Assembly: GCA_019720755.1 (NCBI GenBank)
Contig: CP081303.1
Location: forward strand, 2,666,001 to 2,730,000
From: Prolixibacteraceae bacterium
GTDB lineage: Bacteria; Bacteroidota; Bacteroidia; Bacteroidales; Prolixibacteraceae
Direction of reading: 5' to 3'
Length of the DNA stretch: 64,000 nucleotides
This document shows positions 55,984-64,000 of the stretch, in pieces; within the stretch, counting starts at the first letter, position 1, and the number at the start of each line of letters is the position of its first letter. The position numbers and the translations under genes are program-made. The notes beneath the pieces were generated by a model, which did not search any database, was not told the origin of the DNA, and saw only the letters and a program-made list of their open reading frames with translations.

Positions 55984-57105
55984 TTAAAGAAGTTCATCTA
56001 ATTTCTTAAATAGTGCATCTCCTCTTAAATTACGTGCAATAATGCGACCGTCTCTATCTACCAAAAGGTTCGCAGGAATAAATTTTATTCCATAAAGATC
56101 CGCGACCGAATTCTTCCACCCATTAAGGTCTGTAACATTCATCCAAACGATCTTATCTTGTTTAATTACTCGTTCGAGAGAGCTTCTATTCATATCTAAT
56201 GAAACCCCTAGTACCCCAAAGCCGGCTTCATGATACTTATTATAAGCTTTCACAATATTTGGATTCTCCACACGGCAAGGACTACACCATGAAGCCCAGA
56301 AGTCGATTAGGGTATATTTATTCTTTTTGTACTCATCAGAAAGACGAACCATTTCACCTGTCAGGCTCTTCATAGAGAAGTCAGGAGCAATCGCACCAAT
56401 TTGTGTTCTTTTAAGAACCTTCAATCTGTTTTCAACCCAATAACCTTCGTAAGTCTGACGAACTTCAGGAGAAAGTATATAATACAGATTCTCCAATTTG
56501 GTTAGATCCAAATAATATGAAAGGACACTTAAAACATAAGGGGAAACATAAGAAGATGCATTATCAGTAATATAACTGACCTGATAGTTCTTTAACTCAT
56601 TCTCTTTATTCTCCACATTCTTACTCAACTTAGTGATAAACTTCTCATTATTGATCGGATCAATTAACAGTTCATTATATTTAGAACGCAGCTTCTTTAC
56701 CTCTGACTCAAGCGAATCATTTTTCAAGTAAAAAGCACGGTAACTTTCTTGTGTTTTCGAACCTTTGATTTCCACATGCTTAATATCATTGATATCTCCA
56801 TAGATCTTAATCTTACTATTCTCAACAAAAACAATAAAAGCACCTCTAAGATTATCCCCTTGACCAAGATAACATAGCGTTGGTTTCTTCACTACTCCAT
56901 CGAAGGTAAATTCGTTATCATAAACTTCAGTGGAATCTACTTTTATGGGACCATCTACCCCCATCACCTGTAGGTAAATATATCCGTCCTTTAGTCCTTC
57001 TACATCTCCTTTTATCACATACCTCTTCTCCTTATTGCAAGAAGAGAACAAAAGACAAAAAAGAGCTATTAGTAGATATGCAAATTTCGTATTTTCTTTT
57101 CTCAT
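55984..57105 (-). CDS. TlpA-like thiol-disulfide oxidoreductase with DUF4369 domain, lipoprotein
   Basis: Periplasmic thioredoxin-fold protein. The 373 residues start with a lipoprotein signal (ALFCLLFSSCNKEKR). An N-terminal DUF4369-type beta domain follows (YVIKGDVEGLKDGYIYLQVM to about residue 120), then a helical linker, then the thioredoxin domain from about 235. Its active site is WASWCSPCRVENP, a CxxC of sequence CSPC. This layout is usual in Bacteroidota AhpC/TSA-Tlp proteins, whose partners are often unknown. It begins 96 bp after the EEP-family gene ends, on the same strand. Confidence 0.9.
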   Translation of the reverse strand: MRKENTKFAYLLIALFCLLFSSCNKEKRYVIKGDVEGLKDGYIYLQVMGVDGPIKVDSTEVYDNEFTFDGVVKKPTLCYLGQGDNLRGAFIVFVENSKIKIYGDINDIKHVEIKGSKTQESYRAFYLKNDSLESEVKKLRSKYNELLIDPINNEKFITKLSKNVENKENELKNYQVSYITDNASSYVSPYVLSVLSYYLDLTKLENLYYILSPEVRQTYEGYWVENRLKVLKRTQIGAIAPDFSMKSLTGEMVRLSDEYKKNKYTLIDFWASWCSPCRVENPNIVKAYNKYHEAGFGVLGVSLDMNRSSLERVIKQDKIVWMNVTDLNGWKNSVADLYGIKFIPANLLVDRDGRIIARNLRGDALFKKLDELL

Positions 57106-57201
57106 AAAGTAATATAGTAAATTTAACTGCCAATAAGTTAATACAACTGCAACACAAGATGATAAACATATAATTGTTTTGCAATTAAAACAAATTTAAG
57201 C

Positions 57202-58350
57202 CTATTTTAATACAACATCAGACCAAACTAAACGATGGTCTGACGCATTTTTACCAAAAGTAAGCACTCCTAATGCGTCTGATTTCTCTTTCCAAAAAAC
57301 ACTAGTTTCCAACACAATTAGGTCCGCAGAAGGAAGCACATAGTCAATACGAAGGCCAAACACATTGGTATCTTGATTGTCGGGGCCTTTATGACTCCAC
57401 TTAAATGTTTTATTATACTCTGTAGCTCCTTTACTAAATGGGATTTTATCACCAACAGCAACTTCACTATTTAATGTTTCACTTTGAAGTAAAGAGACGA
57501 TTGCAGAGTCGAAACTATCCCCATCGACAGGATCCGCATTCATATCTCCCATGATCACAAATGAAGCATTCGGTTTCAGTCCTCCTTTTGTTCCTTTATC
57601 GTCAACCATATAACTCTTATGCTCCACATAGTCTTTAATTAGACGGATCTCATCGTAATTACGTTTCCCATTACGATCCTCCTCTCCATCAAAAACAGGA
57701 GGTGTAGGATGAGCAATAATAGCATGTATTACATGGTTATTTATCTTTATTGGAACATCTACATGATTTTTAGAAGAGATTCTTAGGTCCTCTTTCTCTG
57801 TATCATTAAACCATTGTGAGCCGTCCTCCAATACTGGCCAATTAGGATTTGGCATCTGTTTCCATTTAAAATATTGGAATGTTCTTACAGCATCTTTGTC
57901 GATAGGATACTTTGATAAAATAACAAAGGCATACTGTCCCTCAAAGGCACCAAATCCATATCCATCTTGAGGAAGGCTTAATTTATTATCTTTGTTTATA
58001 TCAGATTCTGAAAGAACTCCTGTATTAGAAGGAAACATCATAAAATAGGGGTAGTGCACTGCCTTGTCTCCCTTCTCTAGGTACTCCTTCATAAAGAGCC
58101 TTAATCCCACACCTTTGGCATCATAGTCAAACTCCTGAATACAAAGCACATCGGGATTTACCTCTTGTATTATAGATGCAACATTTTGAGCTTGAACAGA
58201 GCCTGACTGAAGATCCTTTATCAGCATCCCCTTCTCAGGACGGTTTAGAGCACTATTAAAAGTAGAAAAACGAACAGTCAACTCTTTTTTCTCACAAGAA
58301 CTTAAAAAAGTTATAGTAAGAATCTGAAATAGAAAAAAAAGCTTCTTCAT
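57202..58350 (-). CDS. Endonuclease/exonuclease/phosphatase-family lipoprotein
   Basis: Hydrolase of the EEP (DNase I-like) superfamily, possibly a surface or periplasmic phosphodiesterase or nuclease. The 382 residues start with a lipoprotein signal (LTITFLSSCEKKE). Motifs are FSTFNSAL (metal-site Asn), VLCIQEFDYD near residue 97 (catalytic Glu), HAIIAHPTPPVFDG near 212, FVIMGDMNADPVDG near 266 and the terminal ASDHRLVWSDV near 370 (catalytic Asp-His). The His and Asp residues for metal and catalysis are all present. The substrate cannot be named. It begins 21 bp after rsmE ends. Confidence 0.88.
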   Translation of the reverse strand: MKKLFFLFQILTITFLSSCEKKELTVRFSTFNSALNRPEKGMLIKDLQSGSVQAQNVASIIQEVNPDVLCIQEFDYDAKGVGLRLFMKEYLEKGDKAVHYPYFMMFPSNTGVLSESDINKDNKLSLPQDGYGFGAFEGQYAFVILSKYPIDKDAVRTFQYFKWKQMPNPNWPVLEDGSQWFNDTEKEDLRISSKNHVDVPIKINNHVIHAIIAHPTPPVFDGEEDRNGKRNYDEIRLIKDYVEHKSYMVDDKGTKGGLKPNASFVIMGDMNADPVDGDSFDSAIVSLLQSETLNSEVAVGDKIPFSKGATEYNKTFKWSHKGPDNQDTNVFGLRIDYVLPSADLIVLETSVFWKEKSDALGVLTFGKNASDHRLVWSDVVLK

Positions 58351-58371
58351 ATTGTTATAAATTTTGAATAG

Positions 58372-59091
58372 TTAGTTTTTTGTAGACTTCAGATCTTGCA
58401 ATACAGCAAAACTACTTACAGACATGAGTGCTGCTGTTTCGGTACGAAGACGCTGCTCTCCTAAAGAGATTTCTCTGTAACCGTGAAGTTTTGCAAATTC
58501 CACCTCTTTCGACGTAAAATCTCCTTCAGGACCAATAAGAACTTTCACCCTATCACTCAAAACAGTCCGAACAAATGAGACACGAGGAGCATCTTCTTCA
58601 CAATGTGCAATAAACTTCTCTCCATCGAAAGGTTCTAACACCACCTCTTTAAAAGATATGAGATCATCGACTTGAGGAAGATAGGCCTTTATTGATTGCT
58701 TCATTGCAGAAATTGCAACTTTTGTCAACCGTTGAATCTTAACCATCTTTCTCTCAGAGCGGGAGCATAAAACAGGGGTTATACGATCCACACCGATTTC
58801 GGTTGCCTTCTCGATAAACCACTCAATACGATCAATATTCTTTGTGGGTGCTACGGCTATCTCAATATGATAATTTCTCTTTTGAAATTCCTCTGTCTTT
58901 TGAATAATTTCCAAAGCACAAGCTTTAGGATGCGCATTGATTATACGAGCTTTAGCAAAGACTCCTTTACCATCCACAAGCTCAATAATATCTTCTTCTT
59001 TTAAGCGCAAAACCTTTACACAATGCTTTGACTCAACCTCATCTAACACATAACGATCTTCCACAAGATCTGGAGTATAAAATAAGTGCAT
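58372..59091 (-). CDS. rsmE: 16S rRNA (uracil-1498-N3)-methyltransferase
   Basis: SPOUT-fold enzyme that methylates U1498 of 16S rRNA. The 239 residues have an N-terminal PUA-like domain (HLFYTPDLVEDRYVLDEVESKHCVKVLRLKEEDIIELVDGKG), and a C-terminal knot with IEIAVAPTKNIDRIEWFIEKATEIGVD, IGPEGDFTSKEVEFA near residue 192 and SLGEQRLRTETAALMSV near 215. These are all hallmarks of RsmE. It lies between sixA (61 bp gap) and the EEP-family gene (21 bp gap) on the same strand. Confidence 0.96.
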   Translation of the reverse strand: MHLFYTPDLVEDRYVLDEVESKHCVKVLRLKEEDIIELVDGKGVFAKARIINAHPKACALEIIQKTEEFQKRNYHIEIAVAPTKNIDRIEWFIEKATEIGVDRITPVLCSRSERKMVKIQRLTKVAISAMKQSIKAYLPQVDDLISFKEVVLEPFDGEKFIAHCEEDAPRVSFVRTVLSDRVKVLIGPEGDFTSKEVEFAKLHGYREISLGEQRLRTETAALMSVSSFAVLQDLKSTKN

Positions 59092-59152
59092 AATTTATTT
59101 CTGCTATTTTTTTTCAAAAATAGCAGGAATAAACAACAAACCATCCTATTTC

Positions 59153-59650
59153 TTAAGGAAATAAAGAAAAAATAGGTTCTCCAGATCTAACCGAAAGGTC
59201 GATCCACTCGCACACATTAAATTCAATACATATGGCATTTGCAGTAGACAACCAACAATCTAAATCTTTAGCTAGTTGGTTAGATAACATCGAAAGCATT
59301 GGATTATGTCCAACAACAAGAAGTGTATCTTTATGAGAAGGAACCCACTTTACGATCAGATCCAAAAAATCGTTTGTGGTCAAATCTTCATATAATTGAT
59401 GAGAGATCGCACAACTTTCATCTGCAATATTCAGGCGATTCTTATATATCTCAGATGATTGATATGCTCGCTTAGCATCACTCCTAATCATAAATACATT
59501 CGACAAAGTCATTGGGGCACTAACAGAAACCTTTGACGATACTTGCTCTGTATTATAAACCCCTTCAGGAGTTAACTGTCTATCAAAATCATCTACATCC
59601 CACGATGCAGATTCGGCTTTTCCATGTCTTATAAAAACGATCTTCTTCAT
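59153..59650 (-). CDS. sixA: SixA-type phosphohistidine phosphatase
   Basis: Histidine phosphatase superfamily, SixA branch. The 165 residues show the catalytic RHG motif at the start (IVFIRHGKAESASWDVDDFDRQLTPEG), a second conserved Arg in MIRSDAKRAYQSSEIY and the second catalytic His in LLVVGHNPMLSMLSNQL. In E. coli SixA removes phosphate from His-containing phosphotransfer proteins; the client here is unknown. It is the first gene of a likely sixA-rsmE-EEP unit. Confidence 0.88.
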   Translation of the reverse strand: MKKIVFIRHGKAESASWDVDDFDRQLTPEGVYNTEQVSSKVSVSAPMTLSNVFMIRSDAKRAYQSSEIYKNRLNIADESCAISHQLYEDLTTNDFLDLIVKWVPSHKDTLLVVGHNPMLSMLSNQLAKDLDCWLSTANAICIEFNVCEWIDLSVRSGEPIFSLFP

Positions 59651-59869
59651 TCTCTCTATTTATCATTCACTTTCCTAATTTAGTCAATGATATAAATAAA
59701 AATAACTCTTTCTTCTTAATTTCATAAAAATATTCAAACAAGCTTCTCGATGAACATAGAATTGTCCTACAAAGATATTCACATAATAAATCACACAACA
59801 AAAGATACGATGTCAATAATTAGAACAAAAATGAATAGGCCTTGGTCACTATTATCTATTTTACACCTA

Positions 59870-59900
59870 TTGAAATTCATCACAAACTAGCGTACATTTG
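59870..59900 (+). promoter_or_regulatory. Predicted Bacteroidota-type promoter of the PhnA-like gene
   Basis: TTG (59870-59872) and, after 20 bp, TACATTTG (59893-59900). Both elements and the spacing fit the Bacteroidota consensus; this is the best promoter match in the window. The start codon is 45 bp downstream. Confidence 0.6.
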
Positions 59901-59945
59901 CGGATCTTTAGAAGAAGATGAATTATACATAACAATTAAAAAATA

Positions 59946-60527
59946 ATGAAAATGGATCAAATACTGATAACTAGAAGTGAAAACAAATGTGAACTATGTG
60001 GAGCAACAGAGAATCTATCTAGCTATCAAGTACCTCCTGTAAAAGAAAACAATTCAGATAAAGCAGTATATATTTGCGACACATGCAAAAATCAAATTGA
60101 AGGGAATACAGATTTGGATGCGAACCACTGGAGGTGCTTAAATGATAGCATGTGGAGTCAAGTTCCTGCAGTTCAAGTAATGGTATGGAGAATACTTAAT
60201 CGTATAAAAGCAGAGGTATGGCCTCAAGACCTTCTTGACATGATGTATATGGACGAGGAAACACTTCAATGGGCAAAAGCAACTGGAGAAGACCAACAAA
60301 ACGAAGAAGGAGCTGTCAAGCATATCGATTCTAATGGTGCTACCCTAACTGATGGAGATACTGTAACATTAATTAAAGACCTAAATGTAAAAGGGGCAGG
60401 CTTTACTGCAAAAAGAGGAACTGCTGTTCGAAACATCTCTCTCGTACAAGACAATCCAGAGCATATTGAAGGAAAAGTGAGTGGACAACATATTGTTATT
60501 CTTACCAAATTCGTAAAGAAACAGTAG
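59946..60527 (+). CDS. PhnA/YjdM-like zinc-ribbon protein
   Basis: The 193-residue protein has an N-terminal zinc-ribbon with two Cys pairs (KCELCGATENL and YICDTCKNQI), a middle helical part rich in Trp (MWSQVPAVQVMVWRILN), and a C-terminal PhnA-type domain of about 70 residues (DSNGATLTDGDTVTLIKDLNVKGAGFTAKRGTAV). PhnA was once tied to phosphonate breakdown, but the true role of this family is not settled and no phosphonate genes are here. The ATG at 59952 (MDQ) is an alternative start. It has its own promoter and terminator. Confidence 0.85.
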   Translation: MKMDQILITRSENKCELCGATENLSSYQVPPVKENNSDKAVYICDTCKNQIEGNTDLDANHWRCLNDSMWSQVPAVQVMVWRILNRIKAEVWPQDLLDMMYMDEETLQWAKATGEDQQNEEGAVKHIDSNGATLTDGDTVTLIKDLNVKGAGFTAKRGTAVRNISLVQDNPEHIEGKVSGQHIVILTKFVKKQ

Positions 60528-60555
60528 CCACATAGCGCTCTATTTCGTTTTAAAC

Positions 60556-60599
60556 AGGCAGTACATTGTTCTTCAAATCAATATACTGCCTTTTTTTTC
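60556..60599 (+). terminator. Terminator of the PhnA-like gene
   Basis: A 13-bp stem with one mismatch (60556-60568 with 60579-60591), a 10-base loop and a run of T after it, 28 bp beyond the stop codon. Confidence 0.85.
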
Positions 60600-60729
60600 A
60601 CAGTCTACGCAAAGAAAGATCAACTAAATATTTAATTAGTTTTTTTACATTAACTTAACAATATTATCTACATATCGGTTAAATTATGTATACTTGTACA
60701 GTAATTATAAAAACATAATCTAACCTTTT

Positions 60730-62562
60730 ATGAATTGGCATAAAATAGCTAGAAAAACATTCATTTTTTTTCTATTAAATGCAGTGGTCAGTCTGCTAAT
60801 CTCTACAAGATACTTAAACAACATAGACAGTGTCACCTGGATATCAGGTTCTTTTATCACAGTGGCCTCTATAGGACACTTCTTTGCAATCACCTCTCTA
60901 CTATTCTTAGTTCTACTTCTTCCGATAAGAGTAGGGTACAAATATCCCAAGGTCCTAAACACTATATGTATTTTGATTGGTTCTTTTGCACAAACCGTGC
61001 TCTGTATCGACACATTTGTATACCAACTATACCGCTTCCACATCAATGGTTTTGTATTAGGATTGGTATTTGGAGAGGGAGCTGGCGAGATATTTCAAAT
61101 AGGAACCCAAACTTATATTACTGCAACTGCCGTAATACTTGGGATTGTTGGACTAGAGTCTCTGCTTCTATTCATAGCGAAAAAGATAGCAAATAAAGAG
61201 GCAAAGAGCGCAGTAAGAAGGATTGCCTACACTGGATTATCTTTCATCCTTATAACAAACATTAGTTTTGCCTATGCTGATGCAATCATGTATAGGCCTA
61301 TCATGAAGGCAAAATTCATCTACCCTCTCTTCTACCCGTTGACTGCCAAATCTTTCATCTACAAATATATTGTTGATAGAGAGAAGATAAACCATAATCC
61401 AGAGATACACCTCTCTAAAAACAGAGAGATCAACTATCCCAAAGAGGAGATCGTAACACAAAAAGCCAAAACGAATATCATTGTTATTATGATCGACTCT
61501 TGGCACCATCAGTGTATGACGCCTAAGATTACTCCAAATATCTATAACTTCTCCACACAGAACCTTGAGTTTAAGAATCATTATAGTGGAAGTAATGGAA
61601 CAAGAGGAAGTGTATTTGGCTTTTTCTATGGTATCCCAGCCTTATATTGGGACGACATGAAAACAGGTGAAATTTCCCCGGTATTTTTTAATACGTTAAA
61701 GAAATATGGATACAATATTCAAACATTTCCTAGTGCAACCCTAAGATACCCAGAGTTTGATCAAACAGTATTTTTAAATATCGATAATCTAAATATAAAG
61801 ACGAAAGGGAAGAAGGCCTCTGATAGAGATATTCAAATCACTAAAAATTTCATCCAATACATAAAGGATAAAAACAATACCAAAGACCCTTTCTTTAGTT
61901 TTATTTTTTATGATTCAGCACATGCTATTGCACATCCAAAAGATTATAAAGGTCCTTTCTCTCCAGAATGGAAATATCCTAAATACGAGAAACTATCCAA
62001 CGATTTAAATAGAGAAAAATATTTTAATCTATACAAAAATACCCTGCATTTTGTCGACAATCAAGTCAAAGAAGTGATCGAAGAGATAAAGAAACAGCAA
62101 CTTTTGGACAACACAATGATAGTCATTACAGGAGATCATGGACAGGAGTTTAACGACAATCACAAAAACTATTGGGGACATGGAGGTAATTTTACCGAGT
62201 TCCAAACGCAAATACCTATGATAATTCATATTCCTGGAGTGGAACATAGATCATACGAACACTTTACTACCCACTACGACTTTGTTCCTACAATGATGCA
62301 AGATATTTTTCATTGTAAGACAAAAACCTCAAGTTACTCTGTGGGGAAGAACTTCTTCTCAGAAGAGGATCGTATGCCTATCGTTATGGGAACAAAAACC
62401 AATTTTGCTTTTAGAGAGAAAGACAGGATCACTTGTGTTAACTATGATGGGACATACGACCTGACGGATCTATCTCTAAATCCACTAGAAGAGGAATCCA
62501 TTCACGCAAAAGCATTAAACAGTGCGCTTAAAATTACCAATCAATATTATGGGGAACAATAA
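60730..62562 (+). CDS. YejM/PbgA-like membrane protein with sulfatase-fold periplasmic domain
   Basis: Inner-membrane protein with a DUF3413-type membrane part and a periplasmic alkaline-phosphatase/sulfatase-fold domain. The 610 residues show about five hydrophobic segments up to residue 185 and then, after a linker, IIVIMIDSWHHQCMTPKITPNI near 252. Next come HYSGSNGTRGSVFGFFYGIPALYW near 283 (the Thr aligned with the nucleophile site of the fold), IFYDSAHAIAHP near 392, and MIVITGDHGQEFNDNHKNYWGHGGNFTEFQTQIPMI near 460. In enterobacteria YejM/LapC senses LPS and controls LpxC stability, independent of sulfatase activity. Whether the same holds in Bacteroidota is not known. Upstream, TATACTTG (60689-60696) is a possible -7 element. 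Confidence 0.87.
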   Translation: MNWHKIARKTFIFFLLNAVVSLLISTRYLNNIDSVTWISGSFITVASIGHFFAITSLLFLVLLLPIRVGYKYPKVLNTICILIGSFAQTVLCIDTFVYQLYRFHINGFVLGLVFGEGAGEIFQIGTQTYITATAVILGIVGLESLLLFIAKKIANKEAKSAVRRIAYTGLSFILITNISFAYADAIMYRPIMKAKFIYPLFYPLTAKSFIYKYIVDREKINHNPEIHLSKNREINYPKEEIVTQKAKTNIIVIMIDSWHHQCMTPKITPNIYNFSTQNLEFKNHYSGSNGTRGSVFGFFYGIPALYWDDMKTGEISPVFFNTLKKYGYNIQTFPSATLRYPEFDQTVFLNIDNLNIKTKGKKASDRDIQITKNFIQYIKDKNNTKDPFFSFIFYDSAHAIAHPKDYKGPFSPEWKYPKYEKLSNDLNREKYFNLYKNTLHFVDNQVKEVIEEIKKQQLLDNTMIVITGDHGQEFNDNHKNYWGHGGNFTEFQTQIPMIIHIPGVEHRSYEHFTTHYDFVPTMMQDIFHCKTKTSSYSVGKNFFSEEDRMPIVMGTKTNFAFREKDRITCVNYDGTYDLTDLSLNPLEEESIHAKALNSALKITNQYYGEQ

Positions 62563-62584
62563 CCCATTTCACACAAAAACACTT

Positions 62585-62617
62585 AGGGGGTATCCAATAG
62601 GATATTCCCTTTTTTTA
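62585..62617 (+). terminator. Terminator of the YejM-like gene
   Basis: An 11-bp stem with two G-U pairs (62585-62595 with 62600-62610), a 4-base loop and seven T. Confidence 0.82.
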
Positions 62618-62844
62618 TCGTTTAAAAACATAGCCAATAAGAGAGCATATAAAAAAATTACGATACAATAAAAACACTCACTCCATCACTATCATAAGAT
62701 AAACAGAGTGATTATCTACAACTTAAAAACATCCAACGCTTCCACTCCTTATTCCCCTTTCGAAGTATTTACATATTCGACTCTCTAAAAATCTATATCC
62801 CCCTCAACACCAATAACGATCACGAGATAATATATAAAAAACGT

Positions 62845-62879
62845 AAAGAGGGTGCCCAAATAGATTGAACACCCTCTTT
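62845..62879 (-). terminator. Terminator of the beta-galactosidase gene (bidirectional form)
   Basis: A perfect 10-bp stem (62845-62854 with 62870-62879) with a 15-base loop, 22 bp beyond the stop codon. Confidence 0.8.
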
Positions 62880-62901
62880 TTATTTTATATGATAAAATAA
62901 T

Positions 62902-64000
62902 CTATAGAATAGGCTCTATCACAAGATAAAGCTGCTTCTGCTTATCATTCATTCTATACTGCTTCATTGGTGGGGGACCACAACTAGCACCTCCTAATCC
63001 TTGATGTTCTACATCGATATTTACAACCGTCTCCGCATAAGGAGTCAGTTCATAAGGATGGTTGGCATCATAGATTTCAGAAGGGGTATTGCGAGAAGCA
63101 TCAAAGTTAAATTTCTTATCACTAGAAACTTTCATTCCTTTTCCTGCTCTATCCACAAAAGCAACCCAACGTACGTCGCTTCTATTACCACTATCTTGTG
63201 GTTTGATATATTTCTCCTCCAAGTTGTCTACCATTTTGTTGTAAACACCCATAAAAGCAGATTGTTTTCTATCACGATACGACTCCCACGGGCCTCTACC
63301 ATACCATTCAACCGCATTAAACTGAGGTTCTAATTCGAACTCCAATCCTAGGCGAGGCAAAGAAGCACCAAATTTATCAGGAGCAAAATCCGAAGTAAGT
63401 TCGATAGCACCAGAAGGATAGACCACGTAAGTCATCTTCGTTTCTAGCGTATATCCTTTCTTCGCGATGGTCTCAATGGTCATCTTCACCTGTACAGCCC
63501 CGTTATCAAGAGGTTTAAACTTAAATGAATTACATTTGAAAGAAAGGTCGTTCAATCCAGCCTCTCTCCAATTCTTAATTACTCCATTCCCGAAGTGGAA
63601 ATCATTATCTACAGGAGCTCTAAACAACTGAGGAACGACCGCTTTAAAGTGATTTGCTGTACGGATTGCACCATTTTTTTGTTTTGCAGCCTTCGACATA
63701 TCCATATCAATAAGTTGCTCCTGACCATACTTCAAGTGAGTTAGCACACCATACTTCTTATCGAATGACACTTCAAATGTTTTACCCAAAAGCGTCAACT
63801 GCTTCTTTCCATCTTCCACATTTACAGCACCAAGAGCATCATGACGTTTCACAAAGTCAAAAGAACTTCTATCTTGTAACAACAACTGCTGATGTGCCAC
63901 CACATGATCTACTTCAGACCAAAGATTAGATTCTTTAGTAATCAACGAAATATTCAAATAGTAGTCAGCGCTACTGTCTAGTTCAGTTGCTTCATAAGGA
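62902..64000 (-). CDS. GH2 beta-galactosidase, C-terminal part (gene runs off right edge)
   Basis: C-terminal 365 or so residues of a LacZ-like glycoside hydrolase family 2 enzyme. Translation in frame past the apparent TTG start at 63957 continues to the window end (PYEATELDSSADYYLNISLITKES), so the 5' part is outside. Recognisable are the domain-4 immunoglobulin-like segment and the beta-galactosidase small-chain domain (PQLFRAPVDNDFHFGNGVIKNWREAGLN near residue 115 of the fragment; EWYGRGPWESYRDRKQSAFMGVY; RWVAFVDRAGKGMKV; the terminal ELTPYAETVVNIDVEHQGLGGASCGPPP). Catalytic Glu residues lie in the missing part. It likely acts on beta-galactosides released by surface glycan use. Confidence 0.93.
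   Translation of the reverse strand, partial: PYEATELDSSADYYLNISLITKESNLWSEVDHVVAHQQLLLQDRSSFDFVKRHDALGAVNVEDGKKQLTLLGKTFEVSFDKKYGVLTHLKYGQEQLIDMDMSKAAKQKNGAIRTANHFKAVVPQLFRAPVDNDFHFGNGVIKNWREAGLNDLSFKCNSFKFKPLDNGAVQVKMTIETIAKKGYTLETKMTYVVYPSGAIELTSDFAPDKFGASLPRLGLEFELEPQFNAVEWYGRGPWESYRDRKQSAFMGVYNKMVDNLEEKYIKPQDSGNRSDVRWVAFVDRAGKGMKVSSDKKFNFDASRNTPSEIYDANHPYELTPYAETVVNIDVEHQGLGGASCGPPPMKQYRMNDKQKQLYLVIEPIL

Larger units (their letters stand above)
62563..62901. other. Convergent intergenic region with two terminators
   Basis: Between the YejM-like gene and the beta-galactosidase gene there is one terminator for each, with an AT-rich middle (62618-62844) in which no gene is seen. Confidence 0.55.

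Noticed and set aside
60730-62562. Lipoteichoic acid synthase or true sulfatase
   Set aside because: The formylglycine motif is absent, and the membrane part and NGTRGSVFGFFYG block match YejM-type proteins in a Gram-negative genome.

Overview
The window looks like a chromosomal segment of a low-GC member of the Bacteroidota, probably class Bacteroidia. The evidence is a SusC/SusD pair, a one-protein hybrid two-component sensor/AraC regulator, DUF4252 proteins beside an ECF sigma factor, many 'SC-K/E/D' lipoproteins, and promoters of the type TTTG-N19/20-TAnnTTTG. An alginate-lyase-type PL6 enzyme, a sulfatase-maturing radical SAM enzyme and a GH2 beta-galactosidase point to polysaccharide use, possibly in a marine setting. 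No rRNA, tRNA, CRISPR array or prophage was seen. The species cannot be named from the sequence.

Layout. 1-3611 (-): tripartite RND efflux operon (TolC-like, adaptor, pump; the pump runs off the left edge). 4587-10046 (+): SusC/SusD outer-membrane uptake pair, convergent with a PL6 lyase (10737-12215, -). 12504-15901: rfbC, a tiny Cys/Lys-rich secreted protein, tag and rimO. 16205-21379: hybrid two-component regulator and a periplasmic amidase. 21821-24878: CLC-type anion transporter with fluoride-exporter motifs, a TSUP exporter, and a coiled-coil membrane protein. 24966-34429: mostly DNA maintenance (RecD2-like helicase, PIF1-HRDC helicase, UvrA), with a sugar permease and a BlaI-type repressor in between. 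34763-38170: ECF sigma / putative anti-sigma / two DUF4252 proteins, divergent from a secreted protein made of four tandem 72-residue TonB-plug-like units. 38528-39742: ornithine aminotransferase.

39893-46935 is the most accessory-looking part. It holds a clostripain-type protease, three tandemly duplicated small lipoproteins that each carry the same 11-bp hairpin 18-19 nt before the start codon, and a large lipoprotein gene interrupted by an ISAs1-family insertion sequence. Both 10-bp target duplications and the inverted repeats are visible, and the uninterrupted 621-codon frame can be rebuilt. The same lipoprotein gene also has a seven-G tract in its signal peptide that puts the start codon out of frame by one base, which could be phase variation, decay or sequencing error.

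46936-47938 is a 1-kb gene-free stretch with repeat remnants. The rest (47939-64000) is largely housekeeping: YchF, anaerobic sulfatase maturase, TcdA, TatD-like nuclease, an acyltransferase, a TPR/LuxR-type regulator, MaoC hydratase, a BFD-like ferredoxin, TlpA-like thioredoxin, an EEP-family hydrolase, RsmE, SixA, a PhnA-like protein, a YejM-like membrane sulfatase-fold protein and the 3' part of a beta-galactosidase.

The main candidates for something new are the tandem plug-repeat protein opposite the sigma-factor operon, the doubly broken (possibly phase-variable) surface lipoprotein with its duplicated small lipoproteins and protease, a candidate small RNA at about 50815-50905, and an 11-bp tandem-repeat family present at two intergenic sites.
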